From contig DFIN01000039.1 in assembly GCA_002372135.1 (NCBI GenBank), positions 3,181 through 25,784 on the forward strand: a stretch of DNA of 22,604 bases, in the 5' to 3' direction. The position numbers and the translations under genes were made by a program. Shown one piece after another: positions 1-8,041 of this stretch (the first letter of the stretch is position 1; each line of letters starts with the position of its first letter). Under the pieces are notes generated by a model, which worked only from the letters and a program-made list of their open reading frames with translations, ran no database searches and was not told the origin of the DNA. This stretch comes from Bacteroidales bacterium UBA3696 (GTDB lineage: Bacteria; Bacteroidota; Bacteroidia; Bacteroidales; Paludibacteraceae).

Positions 1-989
1 GTAGCCATAAAGACCGCACCAAAGAGCAGACCGCCGCTCACGAGGTGCATATACCACGGGTAGTTTGCCACAGCCGTCTCCGGTCCGCAGGCGTTGAAGA
101 GCCAAGCCGTCAGAGAGGCAGTACCCAAGATGGCCACCATCGTCTTCCACGAAGCGACACCGGTGCATAGCAGCAGGCAGGCCCCCAACAGGATAGCCCA
201 GCCGCACGTCTCGCCGATAGAACCGGGAATCAGACCGTTGAACATCGTCCAGAAATCGGTCGGCATCAGGTTGGCATCCGCCGTAGTAGCCAATTGGCCT
301 AAAGGCGTAGCACCCGAAAAACCGTCCACTGCCGTCAGGTCGCTATCCCATCCCCAAGTCGAGCCGGTGCGGACAAACACATTGTCGCCCGTCATGTGGG
401 TAGGATATGCGAAGAACAGGAATGCACGGGCAATCAGTGCCACGTTGAAGATGTTATAACCCGTTCCGCCGAACACCTCTTTGGCGAAGATAACCGCAAA
501 AGCCGTAGCGATGGCAACCATCCACAAGGGCGTGTTAATCGGCACAATGAGCGGGATAATGAAACCCGTTACGAGGAAACCTTCTGCCACCTCTTCTTTC
601 TTGATTTGAGCCACCACGAACTCGATGCCCAAACCGACAAGATAACTGACGATGTAGTAGGGTAGAACTGCCAACAGACCGAAGCCGAAGGCTTTCCACC
701 ACAACGCTGCCGTCATACCGCCGGCTAATTGTCCCGTAGCCAACAGGTGTTGGTAACCTACGTTGAACATTCCGAACAGTGCGCAGGGAACAAGTGCCAA
801 TACCACCAGAATCATCGTGCGCTTCGAGTCGCCGCCGTCGTGAATCTGTGCGCCTACGCGCTTGGCTGTCGTCTGCGGAGTGAAAAGGAACGTATCGAAA
901 GCGTCATAGAAACTGCTCAGTTTCTGCCATTTGCCGCCTTCCTCGAAGTTCTTGCCGAACTTCTTCCAGAGATTATAAAACTTTTCCAT
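1..989 (-). CDS. nqrB: Na+-translocating NADH:quinone reductase subunit B (partial, N-terminal 329 residues)
   Basis: This is an integral membrane subunit of the Na+-NQR respiratory complex, which oxidises NADH, reduces quinone and exports Na+. The reverse strand reads without a stop from ATG 989 to the window edge and begins MEKFYNLWKKFGKNFEEGGK. Several hydrophobic spans follow. The motif DGFSGATPLG places Thr228 where family members carry covalently bound FMN. About 55-80 C-terminal residues are expected beyond the edge. The ATG overlaps the nqrA stop codon by one base (TGATG), so translation is probably coupled. Its position after nqrA matches the usual nqrABCDEF order; the remaining genes would lie outside the window. 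Confidence 0.97.
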   Translation of the reverse strand, partial: MEKFYNLWKKFGKNFEEGGKWQKLSSFYDAFDTFLFTPQTTAKRVGAQIHDGGDSKRTMILVVLALVPCALFGMFNVGYQHLLATGQLAGGMTAALWWKAFGFGLLAVLPYYIVSYLVGLGIEFVVAQIKKEEVAEGFLVTGFIIPLIVPINTPLWMVAIATAFAVIFAKEVFGGTGYNIFNVALIARAFLFFAYPTHMTGDNVFVRTGSTWGWDSDLTAVDGFSGATPLGQLATTADANLMPTDFWTMFNGLIPGSIGETCGWAILLGACLLLCTGVASWKTMVAILGTASLTAWLFNACGPETAVANYPWYMHLVSGGLLFGAVFMA

Positions 990-2353
990 CACTCAATCTC
1001 CTTTCTCATATTGTCCAAGGCGGCGCGTACAATGGCTTGCAGCGGCATCTTGGAGGTACATACATATTCGCATAGGGCAAAGTCTTCCGGTGCCACTTCG
1101 CGTGCGCCAAGTTGCTCCATCTTGTCCAAATTGCCTGCTATCATAGCCTTGATGAGGTACTCGGGATAGATATCCATCGGGAAGACCTTATCGTACTCGC
1201 CGCTCACGATGATAGCGCGGCGACCGCCTTTCAGACGGGCATCCCAGCGATACGGCTTACTGCCTAACCACGAACGCACACACCGGCTGTCCAGCATAGC
1301 GGCAGGATCGGTCTTACCCACGTGGAACTCGCTGAACCGAGGCATAATCCAACCCATAAACTCATGCGTGGCGGTGCCTTCGTCGATAACCGTAAACTGG
1401 TTGTCATACAACGAGATACTCTCGTCTAAATCCACTTGATGACCGCTCAATGCGTCACCGGCTATATAACGGCATACGCATCCTTTTAACACATTAGACT
1501 GCATCAAGTCGCGTACGGACATGCCTTGCAAGACATTGTAATACTGCTTACCATACGCCAACGGACCGGTCAATGCCACCTTCTTTTGCATATCCACGAT
1601 GCCCTTAACCATCAATCTGCCGATAATCGCCAAATCTTGCACATTGACTGTCCACATCGTGTCGCTCATAGCCATCGGCAGGATGTGGTTGATTTGTACG
1701 CTTACATTACCTGCGGGGTGCGGACCTGCCACCTCATAGTGGGTGCAGTTCTTCAAACCGCGAAAATCGGCTGCACCGGCACCGGCACGCAGACCTACAT
1801 AGACAGGAGCAATCTGACTCAATGCGTCCACCGCTGCTTGCAGCAATGAACCTTGACCTTTCAAAACCCACTCATAGTCAGGAGCCAACGGGGCTGTACT
1901 GAACGTGGAAACAAAAATAGCACGAGGCTTCTTGTCGGGCAGAGCAATGCAGTCGTACGGACGCTGCTTTATCAAGCACCAAAGACCCGAACGAAGTAGC
2001 AAAGAGCGAACGGCTTCCGCACCCGATACCTGCGTATCGAAATGCTCATACTCAATCGCCGCATCTGCTTCAATGTTGATAGACATCACCTTGCGACGTT
2101 CACCACGGACTATATCCGTAACTTTTCCGCTCACAGGGGACGTAAACCACATCGCCTCACACGTCTTTTCGTGAAATAGCGGACTACCCGCCTTCACGCT
2201 ATCGCCAACCTTCACCATCAACTTAGGTGTAATGCCGGCAAAGTGGTCAGGTACAATACGATAAACAGCAGGGCGACTGACACTGCCTAACGACAATTCA
2301 GCCTTGCCATCCATCGGAATGTCCAAACCACGCTTAACGAGGATTTGTTGCAT
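989..2353 (-). CDS. nqrA: Na+-translocating NADH:quinone reductase subunit A
   Basis: NqrA is the peripheral cytoplasmic subunit of the Na+-NQR complex, and its place in the complex is close to the quinone site. The 454-residue product starts MQQILVKRGLDIPMDGKAE, which matches the family opening (a short beta strand, then KKGLDLPI-like). It contains the early PKLMVKVGDSVKAGSPLF stretch, a biotinyl/Rnf-barrel-like region. The length agrees with the usual 445-455 residues. It is the first gene of the operon and is read from a strong Bacteroidetes-type promoter about 50 bp upstream. Its stop overlaps the nqrB start. I saw no frameshift or missing segment. Confidence 0.97.
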   Translation of the reverse strand: MQQILVKRGLDIPMDGKAELSLGSVSRPAVYRIVPDHFAGITPKLMVKVGDSVKAGSPLFHEKTCEAMWFTSPVSGKVTDIVRGERRKVMSINIEADAAIEYEHFDTQVSGAEAVRSLLLRSGLWCLIKQRPYDCIALPDKKPRAIFVSTFSTAPLAPDYEWVLKGQGSLLQAAVDALSQIAPVYVGLRAGAGAADFRGLKNCTHYEVAGPHPAGNVSVQINHILPMAMSDTMWTVNVQDLAIIGRLMVKGIVDMQKKVALTGPLAYGKQYYNVLQGMSVRDLMQSNVLKGCVCRYIAGDALSGHQVDLDESISLYDNQFTVIDEGTATHEFMGWIMPRFSEFHVGKTDPAAMLDSRCVRSWLGSKPYRWDARLKGGRRAIIVSGEYDKVFPMDIYPEYLIKAMIAGNLDKMEQLGAREVAPEDFALCEYVCTSKMPLQAIVRAALDNMRKEIE

Positions 2354-2401
2354 AAAATGAAAAAATTATTGTTTTGTGAATTTGTGTTTCAAAAAAACGC
2401 G

Positions 2402-2433
2402 CAAAAGTATAGTTATCTTGCTAATTTAGCAAA
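2402..2433 (-). promoter_or_regulatory. Promoter of nqrA (Bacteroidetes sigma-ABfr type)
   Basis: On the minus strand TTTG (2433-2430) is followed after exactly 20 bases by TACTTTTG (2409-2402). This is a full match to the -33/-7 consensus TTTG...TAnnTTTG of Bacteroidetes primary sigma factors. It predicts a start near 2395 and a leader of about 42 nt before nqrA. Confidence 0.75.
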
Positions 2434-2451
2434 AAAAATAGACTACTTTTG
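2417..2451 (+). promoter_or_regulatory. Promoter of the dipeptidyl peptidase gene
   Basis: TACTTTTG at 2444-2451 matches the Bacteroidetes -7 element. CTTG at 2417-2420 is a weaker -33 element, with a spacer of 23 rather than about 20. The predicted start near 2458 leaves a short leader before ATG 2475. The element lies back to back with the nqrA promoter. Confidence 0.55.
2418..2432. promoter_or_regulatory. Perfect palindrome between the divergent nqrA and dpp promoters (operator candidate)
   Basis: TTGCTAA-T-TTAGCAA is a perfect 7-bp inverted repeat with a 1-bp centre at 2425. It covers the -33 boxes of both promoters, a natural place for one regulator to control both directions. The regulator is unknown and its existence is inferred. 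Confidence 0.45.
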
Positions 2452-2474
2452 CCGCGTTATCAAAATAACCGCCT

Positions 2475-4538
2475 ATGAAACGCTTCTTTTTTACATTTTG
2501 CGTCCTGCAAGTGGCATTTTCTATGACGCTTCGAGCAGACTTGCTGAACGACTTGTTGTTCGACAAAAAGTATTCTCCTACATACCTCTCCCAATCCTAT
2601 ATAGACTCTTTGCTTAACAGCGTTCAAACACAGCGATATGAATTAAAATACAAAAACCGACAGCAACAATACCGCTACTCATTTTGGGCAACTTACTACT
2701 TGCGCGACCATAAACGCAACACAGACATCCTGCTCTGCGATACGCTCATTCGCGATGCCCAAATGTCCTCCGACGGCAGATACATTGCATACGGAAAGGG
2801 TCAAGACCTCTATCTCTACAAAGTAGATTTCAAGACAGAAATAGCCGTTACCCAACGCAGCAGAAAAGACGTCTTCAACGGCATTAGTGACTGGCTGTAT
2901 GAAGAAGAATTTGGCATCACTCGCCTATTTGCTTTCTCGCCGGACAACCAACAACTCGCCTTTATTCGTTTGGACGAAACAGGCGTGCCTTCCTTTGCAT
3001 GGCAAACTTTTCTAAGCGAAGATGACCTACCCTCCTATCCACAAACCCATTCATTACGATATCCCCGTTCAGGCGACAAAAACGCCAAGGCTTCTGTCTA
3101 TGTCTATGACATTCACGATAAGAAACTTGTCCGCATGTCCTTACCCGAAGACGACGAGCAATACATTCCACGCATTCATTGGATTGTTACCGAGCAAGGT
3201 AACCAACTCATGGTACAGACTCTCAATCGCGACCAGACACGCATGACCATCTATGCCTGCAACCCCAAATCATCAGTTTGCCGACGGTTCTATGAAGAGC
3301 AGTCCGATCGATACTTTATGGACTACTCGCTTTGGGATCAATGGCAGTGGTTGGACGACGGCAGAGTGGTCATAGTGAGCGAAAAAGACGGATGGAGACG
3401 ACTCTATCTGTGCAATTCACAAGGGGCAATTATTCGTCCCTTATCGCCAGAACGAATGGATATAACCGGCGTATATGGTGTCGAGCCAAAAAGCGGTTGT
3501 GTGTATTACCAAGCCGCACCCGTTCCCACGGAAAGAGCAGTCTATCAATCCGTACTCAAAACGGGTATTGCCACCCGTCTCACACAATATGCAGGTTGCA
3601 GTTCCGCCACATTCAGTCGCGACCTCAAACAATGCGTCCTCAGACAGGAAAGCGATCTGCTGCCACCTACCTATACACTATGCAAGGTGGAGAAGAACCA
3701 ACTGAAAACAGTGCGTAGCCTCGAAAACAATGCCGTATTGGCAGCCAAATGGAAAGCACTAAATCTCCCGCAAAAGCAGTTTATCCATATTCCTACTGAA
3801 CGAGGCGACTCGTTAGACGCATGGATACTCATTCCCGCCAACGCATCGGCTACCGATCCTCGTCCCGTAGTGATGTTTCAATACTCAGGACCGGCTTCCC
3901 AACGCGTCATCAACCGATGGAGCCACCGTATAGGTTATGTGTTAGCCGATATGGGGTATGTAGTGGTTAATGCTGACCCGCGCGGAACAGACTGCCGCGG
4001 TCGTGAATGGCGCAATCAGACCTACCTGAACCTCGGACAGAAAGAAGCGGAGGATCACTTGAGTGTAGCCCGATACATGCAGACGCTGCCATACGTCAAA
4101 AGCGACCGAATAGCCATGGTTGGTTGGAGTTACGGCGGCTACCAAACAATTAGGACAATGTGTGAGCAACCGGCTGACCAACCGCTCATCTGCTGCGGCA
4201 TAGCCATCGCCCCCGTCACCGACTGGCGGCTCTATGACACCGGCTATACCGAACGATACATGCGCCGTCCCATGGTTAACGAAGACGGATACAAACAAGC
4301 CGACCTCACCGCAATGGCTGACCGACTGACCGGACGACTACTCCTTGTACACGGCATGGCAGACGACAATGTGCATGCACAAAACACATGGTTATTCACC
4401 GAAGCACTCATCAATGCCGGCAAACAGTTTGATATGCAAGTCTATCCCGACGACAACCACAACCTGCGTAAGGGTAATCACTATAAGCACCTGCATAACC
4501 GCATTCTTTCGTTCTTAAAACAATACCTCTATGACTAA
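2475..4538 (+). CDS. Secreted dipeptidyl peptidase IV (S9B prolyl peptidase family)
   Basis: This serine exopeptidase should release X-Pro or X-Ala dipeptides in the periplasm or at the cell surface, feeding peptide use. The 687-residue product has an N-terminal signal peptide (MKRFFFTFCVLQVAFSMTLR), a beta-propeller domain of about 400 residues and an alpha/beta-hydrolase C-terminus. The catalytic triad is visible: Ser552 in GWSYGGY, Asp630 in HGMADDNVH and His662 in DDNHN. The DWLYEEE motif (Glu144/Glu145) is the substrate N-terminus clamp that marks DPP IV within S9. It is slightly shorter than the Porphyromonas enzyme (about 720). The start at 2475 follows the promoter and gives a clean signal peptide. 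It overlaps the next gene by 8 bp, so the two are probably one operon. Confidence 0.93.
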   Translation: MKRFFFTFCVLQVAFSMTLRADLLNDLLFDKKYSPTYLSQSYIDSLLNSVQTQRYELKYKNRQQQYRYSFWATYYLRDHKRNTDILLCDTLIRDAQMSSDGRYIAYGKGQDLYLYKVDFKTEIAVTQRSRKDVFNGISDWLYEEEFGITRLFAFSPDNQQLAFIRLDETGVPSFAWQTFLSEDDLPSYPQTHSLRYPRSGDKNAKASVYVYDIHDKKLVRMSLPEDDEQYIPRIHWIVTEQGNQLMVQTLNRDQTRMTIYACNPKSSVCRRFYEEQSDRYFMDYSLWDQWQWLDDGRVVIVSEKDGWRRLYLCNSQGAIIRPLSPERMDITGVYGVEPKSGCVYYQAAPVPTERAVYQSVLKTGIATRLTQYAGCSSATFSRDLKQCVLRQESDLLPPTYTLCKVEKNQLKTVRSLENNAVLAAKWKALNLPQKQFIHIPTERGDSLDAWILIPANASATDPRPVVMFQYSGPASQRVINRWSHRIGYVLADMGYVVVNADPRGTDCRGREWRNQTYLNLGQKEAEDHLSVARYMQTLPYVKSDRIAMVGWSYGGYQTIRTMCEQPADQPLICCGIAIAPVTDWRLYDTGYTERYMRRPMVNEDGYKQADLTAMADRLTGRLLLVHGMADDNVHAQNTWLFTEALINAGKQFDMQVYPDDNHNLRKGNHYKHLHNRILSFLKQYLYD

Positions 4539-5823
4539 ACAGCAACAGCAAAGCAATGTGCTGACCATCATCATCATGTTCTTCCTGTTCGGTATGATTT
4601 CGTTCGTGACCGGCATGCAAGACCCGTTCGGAGTCATTGTCCGTGCGCAATTCAAAGCCTCCAATGCCATGTCCCAGTTGGGCAATATGGCTAATTTTAT
4701 TGCATACGCCTGCATGGGGCTGCCTGCCGGTATGCTACTCAAACGATATGGTTACAAAGTAACATCCCTTTGGGCAGTGGGCATCGGTTTTGTCGGCGTA
4801 TGTATCACCTTTATGAGTGGCAGAATAGGCAGTTTCGGAGTATATCTGACCGGAGCCTTCGTCAGCGGTTTTTCGATGTGCCTGCTTAACTCAATTGTCA
4901 ATCCCATGCTCAACACCCTCGGTGGAGGAGGCAAAAGAGGCAACCAGTTGGTACAATGGGGGGGCAGTTGCAATAGTCTGAACGCCACCATCGTGCCTAT
5001 CCTAATCGGTTATCTCATCGGTACGGTTACCAAAGACACGCAAATAGCCGATGCCAATCCTGCCCTATATATCGCCATGGGAATATTTGCTTTTGCGTTT
5101 ATTGTCTTATGCTTTGCTCCTATCCCGGAACCCGAATTGGAGGCAGCCCGCGCCCGTATGGAACGAGGTGACAAACAGACAGAGAGCATGGGCAAATCCA
5201 TTCGCGCCACACTGCAATACAAACATTTCGTCTTCGGTGCTATCGGTGTATGGCTGTATGTGGGCTTGGAAGTGTGCATAGCCAATGTGACCAACCTCTA
5301 CCTCACCTCGTCCGAAATAGGGGTCGCGGCATCCGTCAGCGGAACCATCGTGGGCATGTATTGGTTCTTTATGCTGCTTGGACGCTTGACCGGCGGTACC
5401 ATAGGCGGCAAAGTGTCGTCCCGCACTATGCTCACGACCGTATCTGTAGTATGTATCGTACTGCTTGCTTTAGGTATGATATATGGCGACAGCGTACATG
5501 TTCTCTTTCCCGCTATTGATAAAGCCACATTCTCTTTCTCGCTGCACGAAATACCCATTGCAGCCATGTTCTTTGTACTCTGCGGCTTCTGCACCAGTAT
5601 TATGTGGGGCAGTATTTTCAACCTATCGGTAGAAGGATTGGGCGAACATACCAGCATGGCAAGCGGTTTGTTTATGATGATGGTGTTCGGCGGCGGCGTT
5701 CTGCCTTTCTTGCAAAGCCACCTCGCCGACAAGTGCGGATTCATTGTATCCTATACCGTTCCGCTCATAGCCGCAGCCTATATCCTATGGTTCGCCCTTC
5801 GTGGCAGCCGAATAAACCACTGA
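4531..5823 (+). CDS. MFS transporter, FHS/fucose-permease-like sugar porter
   Basis: This 430-residue inner-membrane protein has about 12 hydrophobic spans. The opening FFLFGMISFVTGMQDPFG resembles the TM1 region of the fucose/glucose-galactose:H+ symporter (FHS) family, and RYGYK lies in the loop after TM2, where MFS proteins keep a conserved motif. A charged segment at residues 195-225 (EPELEAARARMERGDKQTES) is the usual central cytoplasmic loop between the two six-helix halves. The ATG lies inside the last codons of the peptidase gene (8-bp overlap), which indicates coupled translation. The substrate cannot be read from sequence. Pairing with a dipeptidyl peptidase makes a sugar, a dipeptide breakdown product or another nutrient possible. 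Confidence 0.85.
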   Translation: MTKQQQQSNVLTIIIMFFLFGMISFVTGMQDPFGVIVRAQFKASNAMSQLGNMANFIAYACMGLPAGMLLKRYGYKVTSLWAVGIGFVGVCITFMSGRIGSFGVYLTGAFVSGFSMCLLNSIVNPMLNTLGGGGKRGNQLVQWGGSCNSLNATIVPILIGYLIGTVTKDTQIADANPALYIAMGIFAFAFIVLCFAPIPEPELEAARARMERGDKQTESMGKSIRATLQYKHFVFGAIGVWLYVGLEVCIANVTNLYLTSSEIGVAASVSGTIVGMYWFFMLLGRLTGGTIGGKVSSRTMLTTVSVVCIVLLALGMIYGDSVHVLFPAIDKATFSFSLHEIPIAAMFFVLCGFCTSIMWGSIFNLSVEGLGEHTSMASGLFMMMVFGGGVLPFLQSHLADKCGFIVSYTVPLIAAAYILWFALRGSRINH

Positions 5824-5840
5824 ACGAAGTTTGAAACAAT

Positions 5841-5987
5841 ATGGAACGAAAAGATTTGGCGTAAGCCAAAGACGCAAAGAAAGATGAGTTCTATACCCAA
5901 CTCGATAACATCGCCAAAGAACTCAAATACTACAAGCCTTATTTCCGCGATAAGGTGGTGCTTTGCAACTGCGACGACCCTTACTCA
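5841..5987 (+). pseudogene. N-terminal fragment of an EcoRI-family adenine-specific DNA methyltransferase
   Basis: One frame reads MERKDLA, a TAA stop at 5862, then AKDAKKDEFYTQL followed by a lysine/tyrosine-rich stretch ending VVLCNCDDPYS. The KKDEFYTQ...VVLCNCDDP signature is the conserved opening of EcoRI-like N6-adenine methylases, recognised from memory. Only about 48 codons remain. Codon 8 is a stop where a lysine codon (AAA to TAA) would fit, and homology ends abruptly at about 5987, where an unrelated ATPase tail begins. It sits 17 bp after the MFS gene. It looks like a decayed remnant of a restriction-modification locus. Confidence 0.7.
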
Positions 5988-6234
5988 TGACAAGAAAGAT
6001 TTGGAGTGCGACATTGTTATCGCATTGCACGATGGCAGATGGGCGGCTGTGGAAGTAAAGATGGGGATGCACGAGGAAGAGGATGCGGCAAAACATCTGT
6101 GCGCTTTGGCAAACGATATAGATGAGCAAAAGATGCGTAAGCCTTCGTTTTTAATGATACTGACCGCAGGACAATATGCTTACCAACGCACAGACGGAGT
6201 ATATGTTATGCCAATTGGATGCTTGAAACCATAG
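5988..6234 (+). pseudogene. C-terminal fragment of a DUF4143-type ATPase
   Basis: The frame ending at 6234 encodes KKDLECDIVIALHDGRW, then VEVKMGM, and ends YVMPIGCLKP. It matches the last 80 residues of the intact ATPase at 14260-15546 (LECDAVLHRRNGSYALIEIK to VVPIGTLRP), including the Asp...Glu-X-Lys restriction-nuclease-like motif. The Walker domain is absent. An ATG at 5884 gives an open frame of 116 codons, but its first 35 codons are the methylase fragment read out of frame. This is the right half of a fusion of two dead genes. Confidence 0.8.
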
Positions 6235-6287
6235 CCACGATAAATGCGAAAGCTGCAAATAATGCCACAATTTCAGCACTTTTGGAT

Positions 6288-7049
6288 TTACTTACCACTT
6301 TCTGTCCGTTCCAAGACATCCATCGCCAATCGTAACCCAAGTGTATAGTGCCGGGTATCGCGATGTGTATGATTGCGGTTAGCAAGGCGTATATACTTGT
6401 TTTCGCTCAAAAAACAGCCTCCACGGAACACTTTTTCATCATTATCATGCGTTATACCATGGATATATGATAGGCTATCATAACTATTGGCACACCATTC
6501 GTGTACATTACCTATCTGGTCATATATGCCCAACTTATTCGGTCGTAGCATACCCACTTTATGAGAAACGAGATTGGTGCGTGTTTGTTCTTCATAACTA
6601 TCTTTGCACCATGCATAAAGCGGCATTTCATTCTGCTGAACCGATTGAAACCCCCGATATGCCACATACTCCCATTCCTCTTCGGTAGGCAAACGATATT
6701 GCTTACCTGTCAGTTTATTCAGCCGGTTTATGAATTGTTGGCACTCATCCCATGAAACACTTTCCACAGGAAGATTTGGATGTCTCTTATAGGAAGGATT
6801 GCGCATCATAACTGCTTTCCACTGGGCTTGTGTAACCTCGTATTTACCCAAATAGAAATCGCGAACATATACTTCATGAATCGGTCGCTCGTCCTGATCT
6901 GCTTCTTCTTGTTCACTCCCCATCAGAAACATACCCCCGGAAATATAAACCATTTCAATATCCAACACATTCTTTTTACAACCGGCTCCCACTAAGATAA
7001 GTAAGACTATAATACTCCGATTCAATAGGCACTTCATTATATTGAACAT
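6288..7049 (-). CDS. Lipoprotein with a formylglycine-generating-enzyme (SUMF1/FGE-sulfatase) fold
   Basis: The 253-residue product has a lipoprotein signal (MKCLLNRSIIVLLILVGAGC, lipobox VGAGC), so it is probably anchored in the outer membrane facing the periplasm. The FGE domain covers residues 30-245. Typical motifs are MVYISGGMFLMGS, KYEVTQAQW, PVESVSWDE, YRLPTEEEWEY, GNVHEWC and the C-terminal FRGGCF. True formylglycine enzymes carry a CXXXXC pair shortly after the RGGS segment. Here that stretch is SENKYI, with no such pair, so catalysis on sulfatases is unlikely. A structural, binding or gliding/secretion-associated role is possible. A later start at 7037 (MKCLL) fits the signal peptide better than 7049. 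Confidence 0.85.
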   Translation of the reverse strand: MFNIMKCLLNRSIIVLLILVGAGCKKNVLDIEMVYISGGMFLMGSEQEEADQDERPIHEVYVRDFYLGKYEVTQAQWKAVMMRNPSYKRHPNLPVESVSWDECQQFINRLNKLTGKQYRLPTEEEWEYVAYRGFQSVQQNEMPLYAWCKDSYEEQTRTNLVSHKVGMLRPNKLGIYDQIGNVHEWCANSYDSLSYIHGITHDNDEKVFRGGCFLSENKYIRLANRNHTHRDTRHYTLGLRLAMDVLERTESGK

Positions 7050-7067
7050 TTGAAATAATTAAACTGC

Positions 7068-7097
7068 GAGGGTGTGCCTGCTTTCCGGCACACCCTC
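7068..7097 (-). terminator. Strong hairpin between the 50-aa gene and the FGE-fold lipoprotein gene
   Basis: GAGGGTGTGCC (7068-7078) pairs perfectly with GGCACACCCTC (7087-7097) around an 8-base loop, an 11-bp GC-rich stem. On the minus strand it starts 7 bp after the stop of the small gene and is followed by only a weak T run. It may be a terminator, an attenuator or an mRNA-end stabiliser before 6288-7049. Confidence 0.6.
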
Positions 7098-7104
7098 CTA
7101 TCAA

Positions 7105-7257
7105 TCAGTTATCTATTGCTTGACGCACGGCAGCACCAATGCGATAACCGTTCTCATAGTCTTGTTGCGCGCTTTCCCCGCTACCGGCAGCAATTAGCAT
7201 AAACGCCGCAATAACTACTACTTGTGCAGCGATAATAAAGATGTTCTTCTTAAGCAT
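7105..7257 (-). CDS. Small exported or membrane protein, 50 aa
   Basis: ATG 7257 opens a 50-codon frame, MLKKNIFIIAAQVVVIAAFM followed by LIAAGSGESAQQDYENGYRIG, ending at TGA 7105-7107. It has a Lys-rich start, a hydrophobic span at residues 5-24 and a polar C-terminus, so it is either cleaved or a single-span protein. It overlaps the 3' end of the VanZ-like gene by 40 bp and is followed at once by an 11-bp-stem hairpin, as expected of a real gene end. I do not recognise a family. It could be an assembly partner of the neighbouring membrane protein. Confidence 0.6.
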   Translation of the reverse strand: MLKKNIFIIAAQVVVIAAFMLIAAGSGESAQQDYENGYRIGAAVRQAIDN

Positions 7258-7649
7258 AAGAATAGAATTAAAGTAAAACAATAAGTGATTATATCATTTC
7301 GGTCAAATGTACCGGCTAACATACCGAAGTATTGACCCGCTTCCAAGAGAAATGGCAAACTGATAGCCAAACCTATCAGCAGGCGATTCAGCCACCCCTT
7401 CTCTTTCCAAAAAAGATTTTGAACCAACAATAATGACATATACCATAGCGCATCCGGCAAACAATAAATCAACCAATATAACCAAGGGTTAGTTGCTGTG
7501 CTGACTATATATCCGCGCGGAGCAATATCAAACATACTAAATACCATAATTGGCGAACGAAAGAAATAGTAAATCCCCGTCCCTGCCAATATGAGCAATA
7601 TCGCCGACAATATAGTACATATAGTTCTACGATATGTCATTAGGAGCAT
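7218..7649 (-). CDS. VanZ-like small integral membrane protein
   Basis: The 143-residue protein has four hydrophobic spans at roughly residues 9-29, 54-76, 86-104 and 119-135. The third and fourth spans read LPFLLEAGQYFGMLAGTFDR then NDIITYCFTLILF. The spacing E-x-x-Q...G.(F/R)D..D resembles the conserved core of VanZ-like domains, and the preceding YCLPDALWYM also fits. It lies 14 bp after the upstream secreted-protein gene, in the same minus-strand run. The start may be the internal MTYRRT rather than MLLMTY. The VanZ call rests on motif resemblance only. Confidence 0.65.
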   Translation of the reverse strand: MLLMTYRRTICTILSAILLILAGTGIYYFFRSPIMVFSMFDIAPRGYIVSTATNPWLYWLIYCLPDALWYMSLLLVQNLFWKEKGWLNRLLIGLAISLPFLLEAGQYFGMLAGTFDRNDIITYCFTLILFLCLRRTSLLSLHK

Positions 7650-7663
7650 TCATTTCAACCCTG

Positions 7664-8038
7664 TTAATACTCGGCTTGAAACCAAAAACCTTCGAGGTCA
7701 ATAGCTCTCTTATCTTCCAAAGGCTCTACATAACGACCTCTATATACATTTCCGTCTTCGCAATAGAAGACAATGGTATAGAAGAGTCCGGGCTCGGGGC
7801 GAGAATTATTTTCCGTCTCGATATTGTATGTGCCGCGTGTAGTCGTTCCATCTGCGGTTTTGAGCCAAAACTCACCGCGAGCATAACTGCCTTGACCGCG
7901 ACTAAGATTGATCATACCTACATACTCGTCGCCATCATACGCAACAAATCGCCCACGGACAGTTACCGCCAATGCTACCGAAATTGCACTAATAACCAAC
8001 AAAATGGCTACTATCAATCTTTTTTTCATTGTTCTCAT
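7664..8038 (-). CDS. Small secreted protein, 124 aa, unknown function
   Basis: It has a typical signal peptide (MRTMKKRLIVAILLVISAIS, probable cleavage after VALA) and a mature part of about 100 residues. That part is rich in Gly, Tyr and charged residues (RGRFVAYDGDEYVGM, RGQGSYARGEFWLK), suggesting a small beta-sandwich or barrel. There are no catalytic motifs and one cysteine. Only 3 bp separate it from the upstream gene, so the two are co-transcribed and probably related in function. I do not recognise the family. Confidence 0.75.
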   Translation of the reverse strand: MRTMKKRLIVAILLVISAISVALAVTVRGRFVAYDGDEYVGMINLSRGQGSYARGEFWLKTADGTTTRGTYNIETENNSRPEPGLFYTIVFYCEDGNVYRGRYVEPLEDKRAIDLEGFWFQAEY

Positions 8039-8041
8039 ATT

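Noticed and set aside
94..1169. Plus-strand open frames across the nqr genes
   Set aside because: They are shadows of nqrB and nqrA, which show family motifs along their whole length.
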